Below are positions 23,020 to 34,544 of a stretch of DNA of 64,000 bases, one piece after another. Every line of letters begins with the position of its first letter. The first letter of the stretch is position 1. Source of the stretch: Poa pratensis (Eukaryota; Streptophyta; Magnoliopsida; Poales; Poaceae); the NCBI GenBank assembly GCA_947311845.1, contig CAMZMU010000117.1:78904394-78968393 (forward strand), in the 5' to 3' direction. The notes beneath the pieces were generated by a model. That model ran no database searches. It was not told the DNA's origin and saw only the letters and a list, made by a program, of their open reading frames with translations. The position numbers and the translations under genes were made by a program.

Positions 23020-25310
23020 AGGGTTTGACCAGACCGGCTCGGTCGGTAGCCTGGTCTGAACCAATTTGACTTGGTTCGACCAAGTCAGCAGAGGGACATT
23101 TTAGTCATTTCACAATTTGAGTGTTAAGCAAGTTAAAATAATTATTTCTCACTGAAATAAAGTCCTAAAAATACAATAAAAATATCCACACACATCAGAA
23201 AAATACAAGGAATTTGATTATGATTTTTATTGGAATTTTTAAAAACCTTTGAGTGATACAAATATTCAAAGATCCTTAAGTGGATTATTCTTGGAATAAT
23301 TTCTTAAAATTATTTTCTCAAGAAAAATAATCTGGGAAAAATAAATACTAAGTTCAAAATAATATTTGAACTATACCAAGACTATCTTGCTACTCATCCT
23401 AAATCAAAAATATTCAAACTTAAATGAATTTGTACACCAAATTCAAATACACAAAAATCAACTAAAAATATGCAACATACTCTACAAAATATGAGGAATT
23501 TTTATGTAAGTTTTATTTGAAGTTTTGAAAAACATTTTATGGATGAAAAATTCAAGGATCCTTAAGTGGAAATTATTTGAAATTCTTTTTCAAAATCTAT
23601 TTTCTTAAAAGAAAATAATATGGGAAAATAAAGTCTTAAAATTCAATTATATTGAACTATTTAAATTCAATCACTTTAAATTGATTCCTCATGAAAATTG
23701 TTGACTCACAAACACTCGAAAAAGTCTTAAAATTCACAACTTGGGAATTTTGGGGTGACGATGCATTTCATGATTATGCATAATAGCATGCTGCTAGATT
23801 TTTCAGTAGTCCTTATCAGGATTACTTTGCTAATTTCAGAACTCGGGGTTTTACCGTAAACCCTAGAACCCCGAAGGGCCTGAACTGTCACTTCTACCAC
23901 AGGCAAGTTCATTCTTGCATGTCCGTTGAAATATTTTTATCAAAGTATTTATAAAAGTAATATATTTATTTATCTGCATAAAAAAGAAAAACTATTTTCG
24001 AATGATGTGAATTGATATATATATATTGTTTGGCTGGCAATGGAACCACGGATTGATGTTGTGGTGGAGGTTCCATTGTATGGGAAAGTATATACCTAGG
24101 ATTAATTACCAATGTCACAGTGATTCTTGCGCCGTATTGAAGCGTTTACCATGAGATCTGCTATGGACGGTAAAAGTCAGTCGTATCTTCTCTCGTTCAC
24201 ATATCCTCGGCAGTCTATTACCTGGTTGTGTCCGTTGCGGCGGCCAACAGTGTGGAAGCGCGTGACCTTCCCACCTGACGGGGTGACTGGAATAGAAGCT
24301 CGGGAGGGGTGGCGGGATAGCGGTCTTTGTTACCGGCCGCGCCACAAATGGGCGGATATGTGTTGTGCGGAGAGGGCGGTGATTGGCTTTGGACTCACAC
24401 CTGGCCCCATACCATGGAAGTATGGACGGGCTAGCTACCCGGAAAGGCAACAAGGCTGGGTTTCTCTCATGGGTAAAGTTACGCAGCTCTGCAGAGTCAA
24501 CAACAAGAAATTGTGGCTGTCACATCCTTGTTCCAGGAGGGAACTACAGAACGCTGTGGGAAAGGCATCCCAAGTGATGACTAAAGACCCGTGGAGACTG
24601 TGAGCATAGTTTTCTGAAAATAAAATGGACCCTTTCCTAAAAGCATTTTCCAAAACTTGCATTATGTCAATGACCGTTGGTCATGGCAGTAGCTAGTGCA
24701 TAAAACACCTTATCGCCTATAATTTGAACTTGCTGAGTAACGCTCGTGTTGCTCACCCTTTTCCCCGTTGACCCCCTGCTTAGATTTTTGGAGCCAGCAA
24801 AGGAGTTGACAGTTATCCATCATGACGTCAAGGAAGTATCCAACAAGGAGTCAAGTCTACTGATGGAGCTTGAAGGAGTCAACAGCTTCTTCACCGACGG
24901 AAGGATGACGACCACCTTGCCTAGGTGTATATAACGATAAAATTGCCGATGGAGGAGACAACATCATATTGGAAGGAGTACAACTTGGATAAAGATATTC
25001 CAGATGGAATAGATTAGGGCTGTGACAACAGCAGTAGTGGATTAGGAATTAGAGATAGAGCTGATATCCAGCTTAGTGATACGAATTGGATCTTTTTGAT
25101 GTTTCATTTGCACGAGACCTGCTTCTATCTGTAAAGAAGGTTCTCGAGATTTTGTATTGAATAGTGTTGTAATCCTATAGTGTTACCTTGGACCGGCTAT
25201 GTTTCTGTTGTACTACTCTGAGAGATGTAATATTTGCGGAAAGGTCCTTCCGTGCGTATTACATCAATGACTTGTACACTACAACATGCAGTGGTGTGCT
25301 GGGACACCGC
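19373..25310 (+). repeat. 5' LTR of the giant element (5938 bp)
   Basis: This is nearly identical to the 3' LTR except for indels. It holds a 44-bp tandem duplication (19437-19480 and 19481-19524) that is single in the 3' LTR. It keeps about 430 bp (around 19702-20134) that the 3' LTR lacks. It also has a longer GA microsatellite (about 22987-23015). A frame of 158 codons at 24127-24603 is open in both LTRs but shows no known domain. Confidence 0.88.
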
Positions 25311-25313
25311 TGA

Positions 25314-25325
25314 TGGTATCAGAGC
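25314..25325 (+). other. Primer-binding site (initiator tRNA-Met type)
   Basis: The word tggtatcagagc lies 3 bp after the left LTR. It matches the classic plant retrotransposon primer-binding site complementary to the 3' end of initiator methionine tRNA, and it sets the orientation of the giant element as plus. Confidence 0.85.
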
Positions 25326-26710
25326 AAAACGACTTTAGGATTAAAACCCTTTTAGGAGACTTGTAGGTTGGTAAGACTATAGGAACCTATCTTATCTAAA
25401 CCATATCTTTCTACAATTATGATGGTTATTCACTTGGGAATAATACTGTCATACATGTATACACATTTTCTTACTCAACAAGAGTAAATCCTCTTATTTA
25501 TTCTTTTATAGGTTTAATACTTACTTATCCTATATCTTTTCAACTTGGTATGACAAGGTTGAAATTAGTTTCTACCAGCTGGTATTCCAATAGAATTATA
25601 TCCAAGTCAGTGTTACCTATGTGGTATCATTGATAGCACCATCCTATATGAGAAGACATATAATGAAGTAGAACCCTATCGTAAGTGTGTGAAGGATGAA
25701 GTCGGGAGGTGTTTGAGCATAGTGAAGCATCATCTACAATCAACTAGGGAAAGTATGCCAATACCCTAATGATTCACTTCTAGAGAGAATCAACTAGAGT
25801 ATAGTATAGGTTGTTAAGATATTAGGAGATGGCATAAACAAGGAAGGAAGCTACAATACTACCTCCGAAGTACAATCAACAACTACCTGAAGGATCTGAA
25901 GATGCCAGAGATATTTGTTCTAGCCAGATGGAGGACTTCAATTTACATGGAGTTTAGTTCTGGACGTAACCAAACCAGACCACAACTACTCTTTGAGTAC
26001 TTTGTCTTAGTATTATTTCATTGCAAATGGGCAATTGGGGTAACTACTGAGTCCAAAAGTTATTAGAATAGGATCATAAGGTGATATAAACCTATCTTGT
26101 AGTGTATAGCATCTAAGCCTGGGTACTTTTGAGATGTTTTTTACTCAAAGTACTATTTACTTTACGGGCTTATGTTGCATGATTGCTATATAACTGTATT
26201 CGGATTTTATTGGATCTTATTGGATTTTTGATTGGCTAGGTTGGTACATGAAGTTAGAATTTGATGTACAATGGCATGATTGTCAAATTGAGTTCCTTTC
26301 TTGATGTTACTGATCTAGAGGTAGATAGGAGTCGTGTAAGGGAGAGACGAGTTATTAGAAAGATGAGGAAGCAAAGAAAGCTCATGAAGAGAAGGAAGTC
26401 CAGAAGACAGAAGTCAATAAAGCTACGAATATGGAATGTGGAGAGCGCCACATCATGTTTGGATATAGAGGAGTAATCCCCATTACACAAAAAGATGAAG
26501 GAGCAAACTACGTTTGACCAAGAGAGTTCCAATAATTTGGAGGAACAATTAATAAAGAAGATGTCAAGAAGGCTACATGAGGAGCTATGTTGAAGTAGAA
26601 GAGAGTTTGAGATGAAGTTTAGCAACACTTAGTGTGAGAGCACCATAAGGTTGAAGATAAGGGACTATGAAGAGTAAAAGAACATGGAAATTCCAGAATA
26701 TTCGAGAAGT
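25326..26710 (+). other. Left part of the giant element's internal domain, no intact coding
   Basis: No retroviral-type domain is recognisable. A short basic frame at 26261-26476 (rich in Arg and Lys, around VRERRVIRKMRKQRKLMKRR) may be a scrap of a gag-like or linker region. It is too short and too altered to name. The stretch ends at the gaagt target duplication of the nested element. Confidence 0.5.
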
Positions 26711-28152
26711 TGATAACCCCCAAGAGCAAGGGATCACTGTAGCACCTCTCAATGTGGAAGTAAGGTATCGATCCGCAGGAGCAAGAAGGAAAAGTTATCT
26801 ATTCCCTACAACTAAAGTGTCACAAGTTTTAGTTGATTATGCACTAAACAAGTTTAGAGAACAAGATGGTTGGTTTGATGGATGTAAAAGTGTCCCAATC
26901 CTCTTCTTTGCAAGAGGACAAGACAAAGGTAGTAGCAAGTGAAAGCTCTCAAAGAGAGAAAGCCCAATCCTCTATGTAGCAAGAGGACAAGCTCAAGTGT
27001 GTGTTTCTTATAGGAACAATGGACATGGTTCATGGGTTCACTTAATCCTCTCTCTCTCTCATCTACGGTGATCATCATGTTATAGATAAAGTACACACAA
27101 TTGTCATGTTTTAATGGTAGCTTTTTATGACGGCTATATGTCCTAAAACACATAGTTGAAAGAAATACTCATTTGTGTTGCTAGGTCACCCCTCGTAAGG
27201 CTAGCGTGGTTTCTCTCACTCCCACATCATACTCTTTCTTTTTACCCCCAGATAAAGGATGTTGGGCGGTACTGTGTCACTCAATACCTATGCCGTGTCA
27301 CATCGGCCATCCCGTACCCACATACATCATACTTCAAAGTATGACAAATCACAAAAGCTCCAACACAACGGTAAATGCATAACAAATCATCTCACACCAC
27401 AATATTCACCACAAAGGTATTACATAGATGACCGTAATCATGTTCAGCAGCTCATACGGTACTAATTAGTGAAGCTCAAGAGAGAGGAGAGATACAAAAG
27501 TTACCACCACAAACCCTAGTCCAGGGGTGGACTACTCCCCCTTCATCATGGTGATGATGGTGGAGAAGTTCTTGCTGTAGATGTTGATGATGAACACGCC
27601 GGAGGGGGGTGGAGCCCTCCGGAGGTGATTCCGGCGGCGTTTCCCCCCTCCGATCTTCTCCGGCGGCAGCCTTCTGACTCTCTGTTTCGTGGTTTGTGTT
27701 TCTCCGCCGCCTCCTTTCGCGAAACGCCAGGGGACCTTTTTTATAGGCGTTTTTAGGTCAAGACTAGTCGGTGGAGAAAGATCGACGGCCACGGAGCTCC
27801 GAGGGGAAACGAGCTGGGCCCACGCGGCCATGTACTTTAGGCCGCGTGGGACCCTCCCATTTCCAGCCTGTTGGGCTTCTGGTCTTCAATTTAAGCCCAT
27901 TGCGTTCGTCTCGAAAATTCTGAACCGTGCTCTTTGACCTTGCCCTTTTTGGAGTCCCGAAGCTCCCGGAAAGTCTGAAACACTAAAAAAGACGTTTTCT
28001 GGAAAAACAGGGTTAATTCCAAATAAATGGGAAAACTATGAAGTATTCCCAAAATCATTATAAAACATTGATATAACCCTTATATGATGCAAATATGATT
28101 GGAATATAAGCAATTAAAGTGCAAAGTTCATGTATGCATTTTACATGCATCA
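26711..28152 (-). repeat. LTR of the nested element (3' LTR in element sense)
   Basis: It is 1442 bp and nearly identical to 31122-32563. It begins TGATAACCCC and ends ATGCATCA on plus. It is preceded by gaagt and followed directly by acatccccaagctta, which is the purine tract on the minus strand. Confidence 0.92.
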
Positions 28153-30541
28153 ACATCCCCAAGCTTAATCCATGCTCGTCCTCGAGTATGAAGATGATAA
28201 AACTAACATGGACTTTGCAATTTAATACTTAACAATGAATATCAAAGATGATTACTATTGCTACATATAGTCAAATGATTCATTCTTCAAAGGAGTAGCA
28301 ATATGCAAATAGTTTATGAAGTGATATCAAGTATTCAAGACAAGGATGTTCATTGATAGTTCACAAAGTGTAACATAACAGATAGTATATGGACACATGT
28401 ATGCATAATGATAAGTAGACATCCTACATGGTCATAGAGTGATGATGAAAATCTGAATATGATAGGTGGACACTTTGGAAAGATGTAAGTGAGTAGAGGT
28501 AAAGCATGCATAAGTTTCATCTAACTCCAAACTCTCTACTTAAGTTAATGATTGCAATGTGGTACTTGGTGTCAAGCTCTCATTCCCCTATCATAGCATC
28601 TTGAATGATTAAGTTTAATGTGAAGCAAATATGAGTAGTGTGCTTGACAAAGTAAAGGTTGGATGTCTCATGCCCCTTGAATACAAGTACCTACACCATG
28701 ATTACTCAACTTAGGAAACAAAGCAAGTTCAAGTTATATCATTGTAAGTAATAATAGTATCATCAAGAGCGTCAACTGGGGTACCTCTTGTCCCAGATAT
28801 GGAACAAGCCCATATCAAAATGACAAGACAAACAAACAAATGAAAACCTCAACACCCTTTTTATTTACCATTGGAATAGCTTTTTATTGTAAGGTGTATC
28901 ACAGAAATTCACCATAGCATGTAAGTAAATTTCCACCATGAATGATGCATGGCTTAGATTAGCGGCCCAGGCGTCTCTCTAACCATTTATACAAACTCAT
29001 TTAAACTACTTCATTTCCACCTCATTTCACATGATAGCATCCATAAACAAAAGTACATGATATCAACTAAATGAGATGGAGCATGTTGAAAGCTTGCATG
29101 TGACAGCACATATGGGCTAACTCCAACCCGAACATTTATCAAGCCACTAGCATCATAATCTTAATCACAATGGGTCATGTTTTATTTATGCAATGATAGT
29201 AAAATGTGCATCAAGTTCGTGAGAGCTATATAACCAACTTTTCCATGCAATCAATAACATAACATTTTCATTCAGAGGTATAGATAACACAAATACATGA
29301 TGAACATACTCGGAATAGCATAAAGCTAATAGGTAGATATGGTGGACTCACTGGAATAACTTTGGTTGAAGGTGTTGGAAACAAGTTTTTTTGTTGGAGT
29401 TTTTGGGCTAGCAAAAGGGAGAAAGTTGACCATCTAGATGCATGCATGAGTGTCCATAGAACTAACTAATCCATGTTAAACCAAGTAAATAACAATCAGC
29501 ACCAAAACATGAATAAGTGATAGCTCTACAAAAAGAATTTGCAAACTATTACTCATAAACAAGCTCATGAATCATGCAACTATATGTATCATTAAAAATC
29601 AATCAAACATCCCTTTTCCCAATCTTATAAAAGCATCCAACATATTTCAACCCATATTTCCAGTAGCTCTCTCATATATAATGATAGTGTGGTGGTCTCT
29701 CAAGACTCAAACAAAAACAAAAACGACGCTCCAAGTTTATGCGATAAAGTGTTTCGATCGAAAAACAGAAGTTGGACGTGTGCAAACCGAGAGTGTGTAG
29801 GTCCAGCGGGGTTGTCTTCACATCCCCAAGCTTATGGTCTTCACCATCCTTGGATAGCTCTTGGTGCATCTCCTCCAATCCCTGTGAAAAAACTTCAAAA
29901 CACCGTTTCTCCCATCTCTTTTCTGTGGGGTGCATTAATAGTGATAAACAAATAGGTTCCTTGCTGCATATAATCCTTGAACAAAAATTCATATGAATGT
30001 CCAGAAAGTGTATAATGTTGTATGCCTACTCATAAACTCAATTGGATCAAAAAGATTCAACTTAAAAGCTCAAAGCATGCATCAAACAAAATGGGACAGA
30101 ATCTGTCCAGAAAAACAGCAGCAGCAAAACGTATTTTTCTACCCTACCAAACTTTCTCGAAAAATTCCGAAAAAATTCATGCATACAGAGGATGAAAAGT
30201 TGCAACTACAGTTCAAATATGAGCTCATTCGGAGTTACAGAATAAGAATTAAAAATCATACCGTGCACTGACTCGTGCAGGAATAAAATCTCCGAACGCT
30301 ATAAGCAACTTTTTCAAACCAAAAAGGGTAAAACTTGGCACTTTATTAAAACTCCAGAACCTAAACTAGACACAAAATCTCTTGTTACAGCAAGAGGACA
30401 CAAAGAAAAATCACACACAAAAATAACCGGGTTGCCTCCCGCAAAGCGCTTTCTTTATAGCCATATAGCTAGGCTTGATAGTTTTAATGATGCTCCCATA
30501 GGAATAAGAGTTGAATATAAAAGAGCATCAAGAAGCAAATA

Positions 30542-31012
30542 TCAAACACATTTAAGTCTAACCCACTTCCTATGCATTGGGATCTTGTAAGAAAATAAAT
30601 CAATAAAGCACAAAGTGACTAGCATAGGAAGGCAAAGCAAGTGCAACTTCAAAATTTTCAACAAAAAGAGAGAAGACTTAATATTTTTGAGATATATGAA
30701 ATCATGTCTCCCTCTCTCATAAAAACTTTCAGTAGCATCATTGATAAACTCAACAATATAGCTATCACATGAAACATTCTTATCATGATCCATATGCATA
30801 AAAGTATCATTACTCTCCACATAAGCATAAACAGTTTCATTAGGAATAGTGGGAGTAAAACATTCATAATAATCATTGTAATCATCATATATAGGAGGCA
30901 TATCATAATCACAATAAACTTTATACTCAATAGTGGGTGGACTGAAAATATCATATTCATCATCATAAATGGGAGACATAGTATCATCAAACAAGTCAAA
31001 GAACCTCCCCAA
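30542..31012 (-). CDS. 156-aa Asp/Tyr-rich ORF of the nested retroelement
   Basis: The ORF begins MGRFFDLFDDTMSPIYDDEY on the minus strand, about 80 bp after the putative primer-binding site, where gag would be expected. It contains repeated short blocks: SPIYDDEYDIF, PPTIEYK, MPPIYDDYNDYYE. The C-terminal part (IKSSLFLLKILKLHLLCL...) is hydrophobic. I recall very similar predicted proteins, often longer with more of the YDDYND blocks, scattered through Triticeae genomes, but no biochemical function is known to me. It has no zinc knuckle or protease motif. It may be a structural replacement for gag or simply a leader ORF. Confidence 0.5.
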   Translation of the reverse strand: MGRFFDLFDDTMSPIYDDEYDIFSPPTIEYKVYCDYDMPPIYDDYNDYYECFTPTIPNETVYAYVESNDTFMHMDHDKNVSCDSYIVEFINDATESFYERGRHDFIYLKNIKSSLFLLKILKLHLLCLPMLVTLCFIDLFSYKIPMHRKWVRLKCV

Positions 31013-31093
31013 GCTTAGATGATTGCAAGATATAAAAGGAACCTCCCCAAGCTTAGTCTAGTGCACACAAGAATAGAAACTTAAGCGCTACGC

Positions 31094-31111
31094 TCCCCGG
31101 CAACGGCGCCA
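31094..31111 (-). other. Putative primer-binding site of the nested element
   Basis: Read on minus the word is tggcgccgttgccgggga, starting about 10 nt inside the right LTR (its 5' LTR). It begins with TGG as expected for pairing with a tRNA CCA end, and is a familiar word after LTRs in grass Gypsy-type elements. The tRNA identity was not determined. Confidence 0.6.
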
Positions 31112-31121
31112 GAAAAGTACT

Positions 31122-32563
31122 TGATAACCCCCAAGAGCAAGGGATCACTGTAGCACCTCTCAATGTGGAAGTAAGGTATCGATCCGCAGGAGCAAGAAGG
31201 AAAAGTTATCTATTCCCTACAACTAAAGTGTCACAAGTTTTAGTTGATTATGCACTAAACAAGTTTAGAGAACAAGATGGTTGGTTTGATGGATGTAAAA
31301 GTGTCCCAATCCTCTTCTTTGCAAGAGGACAAGACAAAGGTAGTAGCAAGTGAAAGCTCTCAAAGAGAGAAAGCCCAATCCTCTATGTAGCAAGAGGACA
31401 AGCTCAAGTGTGTGTTTCTTATAGGAACAATGGACATGGTTCATGGGTTCACTTAATCCTCTCTCTCTCATCTACGGTGATCATCATGTTATAGATAAAG
31501 TACACACAATTGTCATGTTTTAATGGTAGCTTTTTATGACGGCTATATGTCCTAAAACACATAGTTGAAAGAAATACTCATTTGTGTTGCTAGGTCACCC
31601 CTCGTAAGGCTAGCGTGGTTTCTCTCACTCCCACATCATACTCTTTCTTTTTACCCCCAGATAAAGGATGTTGGGCGGTACTGTGTCACTCAATACCTAT
31701 GCCGTGTCACATCGGCCATCCCGTACCCACATACATCATACTTCAAAGTATGACAAATCACAAAAGCTCCAACACAACGGTAAATGCATAACAAATCATC
31801 TCACACCACAATATTCACCACAAAGGTATTACATAGATGACCGTAATCATGTTCAGCAGCTCATACGGTACTAATTAGTGAAGCTCAAGAGAGAGGAGAG
31901 ATACAAAAGTTACCACCACAAACCCTAGTCCAGGGGTGGACTACTCCCCCTTCATCATGGTGATGATGGTGGAGAAGTTCTTGCTGTAGATGTTGATGAT
32001 GAACACGCCGGAGGGGGGTGGAGCCCTCCGGAGGTGATTCCGGCGGCGTTTCCCCCCTCCGATCTTCTCCGGCGGCAGCCTTCTGACTCTCTGTTTCGTG
32101 TTCTGTGTTTCTCCGCCGCCTCCTTTCGCGAAACGCCAGGGGACCTTTTTTATAGGCGTTTTTAGGTCAAGACTAGTCGGTGGAGCAAAGATCGACGGCC
32201 ACGGAGCTCCGAGGTGGAAACGAGCTGGGCCCACGCGGCCATGTACTTTAGGCCGCGTGGGACCCTCCCATTTCCAGCCTGTTGGGCTTCTGGTCTTCAA
32301 TTTAAGCCCATTGCGTTCGTCTCGAAAATTCTGAACCGTGCTCTTTGACCTTGCCCTTTTTGGAGTCCCGAAGCTCCCGGAAAGTCTGAAACACTAAAAA
32401 AGACGTTTTCTGGAAAAACAGGGTTAATTCCAAATAAATGGGAAAACTATGAAGTATTCCCAAAATCATTATAAAACATTGATATAACCCTTATATGATG
32501 CAAATATGATTGGAATATAAGCAATTAAAGTGCAAAGTTCATGTATGCATTTTACATGCATCA
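31122..32563 (-). repeat. LTR of the nested element (5' LTR in element sense)
   Basis: It is 1442 bp, the partner of 26711-28152, and is followed by the target duplication gaagt. Differences from its partner are few: a shorter CT run near 31463, 'gttctg' for 'gtttg' near 32100, and single-base indels near 32185 and 32214. Confidence 0.92.
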
Positions 32564-32568
32564 GAAGT

Positions 32569-34534
32569 TGACCACCTATTTCGAGGCATTGACGGAGTCG
32601 ACAGCGGAGAAGTCGACCGCAAAACAAGAGTTCTTGATTAGAGAATAGACATTTACAAGGAAATATCTTTGTGTTAGATACACAAACAGATTACAAGGAG
32701 GAATTCATGAGAAAGTTATCCCACAAATGATGATAAGTCAATAAAGGATGAGGAAAGTTAAATAGTTGGATGGAATTATGTGGATGTTCCAGAGTTGACA
32801 TATCAACTATGTCAAATATAGAGTCCAAGGTTTAGGAGAACATCAGAATCATGGAAGAAGAGTTCGTTTTGACGTGGATGGACAACAAGCCAGAAGGTGG
32901 ATCAATGTGAATGAAGACGCATGAGACATGTGATATCGAGACGCTAAAGTCATAGATAATGACAGGAGCAATTGGAAATAAAGATTTATTATAAATAGGA
33001 TTGACATCCTAGAGTCAAGCACTCAGATGATGGACATGTTAAGTAAAGTTTGCTGAGTTATATGGTAAAATAAGTCACGACTGTATGGAATCAGTCTGCA
33101 ATATCAGACATGAAAAGGAGATGACACGTCAGCTGAAGCTGACACTGTTGACCAACATCCTATCCAACTGTGGAGCTAAGATATCATCAATTGCACAGGT
33201 ATGTGTGCAACTCTTATCTTGAGACCATTGGATGAGCCAAACGGAATGCTACTATAGTGATTATCCAATTTACCGGAAGATCTTATTGGTTGTTCACAAC
33301 ATGGTGGACATACCACTTGTTCTTCGGGAAACAATTGGAAATATAGTAGGATATAGTATTTCTTTACTGGAGAACGATAATGAGTATTCACTACATGGTG
33401 GATATACCACGTGTTCTTCGTGGGACCATGAAGCAGACACCGTGGAAGTTCAAGTGGAAAGGCAAGTTATGAAGGTTGACTGAATGGAAATGAGTGGATG
33501 GAACTAACGGAGGGAGTTCGAATGACAGAAGGTGAGAACAGAGAAAGTCTTAGGAAACTCCAAGGGGGAGAGTGAACAAGTATATTTGGATAGTATTTGG
33601 CAGAAGGGAATGTGAAGTTGGAAAGGAATACCCCGATTGAGACAGAATCGAATTAATGCTCAAGAAGGTCTTCAAAAGAGAGGAGTATTGCCCACAATCT
33701 TTATCAGATTCTGAAGTCAAAGAGTTAGTTGGTATATGAAGGTTGAATTGAGTCTTCAATATCATGAATTTCTCGAAAAAGATGAGTATTATCGGAAATC
33801 GTTGAGATATTAATGAAGTAATGGAGTTGAAATCCTGAGAGAAAGGAACAGTAGGAATTTAGCAGTCATAGAAGTTATGACTAGCGGATCTAAAGAAGAC
33901 TGATTAGAAAAGACTATTTTCAAGGATGAGAAAGTCTACTGTATTGGTACTAGGATACGAGGAGTTTGATATCGAAAGGATTGTTTCTCTTGATTACAAG
34001 TGATATGAGAATTACTGTAAGATAGAGTAATCAAGGTTGGATGGACTACCAGTGTCTAATCCATTCAGAGGAAAGAAACCATGAAGGGAGAATTATGGTC
34101 TATATAGTCTGTAAAGGACAGTTACCTCAGAGGTTTTGAAGCAAGGGCGATGAGTTTACCACCAGAAACAAAGTTTTCCTAATATCTTGATTATAAGGAA
34201 AAGTACCATCAATTATATTAGAGGACTATAAGGTGGAAGATGAGGATCTTCGACAGAGGTTATAAAGCCCGGACAGTACAAGAAGTCTGAAATGGATGAT
34301 TCAAGGGACATGAAAGAGTAGTGGGATCGCTGGAAATTATCGAACAACTCAAGAAAGTCGACAAATGGATAGTAAGGATCGTTGGAGGATAGACAAAAGG
34401 CTTTTGGTCAAGGGATCACATAAGTCTATATCCTCGCCACAAAGGAATTTGAGAGATGCAATATCTGCAAACATTCTTTCTTACCTTATTCTACGTGAGA
34501 GGAGTCGAAACTTCGGGACGAAGTTTAGTTTAAC
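32569..34534 (+). other. Right part of the giant element's internal domain, no intact coding
   Basis: Purine-rich sequence with stops in all frames; the longest frames are under 90 codons. It probably derives from pol-proximal sequence of a Gypsy ancestor, judging only from the ttcgggacgaa word near its end. No catalytic motif could be read, and I would not annotate any enzyme. Confidence 0.45.
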
Positions 34535-34544
34535 GGTGGGAGGA
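34535..34544 (+). other. Polypurine tract of the giant element
   Basis: The word ggtgggagga directly abuts the TGTAATACC start of the right LTR, as expected for the plus-strand priming site. Together with the primer-binding site it confirms the orientation. Confidence 0.7.

Larger units (their letters stand above)
26711..32563 (-). mobile_element. Nested non-autonomous LTR retrotransposon, minus orientation
   Basis: Two 1442-bp LTRs (26711-28152 and 31122-32563) bound it, with an exact 5-bp target duplication gaagt at 26706-26710 and 32564-32568. On the plus strand the LTR reads TGATAACCCCCAAG...TTTTACATGCATCA. The primer-binding-site-like word lies next to the right LTR and the purine tract (aagcttggggatgt) next to the left LTR when read on minus, so transcription would run leftward. 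The LTRs are nearly identical (a few differences such as a shorter CT run), which points to recent insertion. The 2.97-kb internal part lacks reverse transcriptase and integrase. It holds one ORF just after the leader. It must rely on proteins from another element. Confidence 0.92.

Noticed and set aside
24127..24603. 158-codon frame kept in both giant LTRs (also 38814-39290)
   Set aside because: Conservation between two LTRs of one insertion reflects their common template, not selection. No domain is recognisable.
27689..27937. Short frames in the nested LTR (also 32098-32334)
   Set aside because: They differ by frameshifts between the two LTR copies and show no domain.
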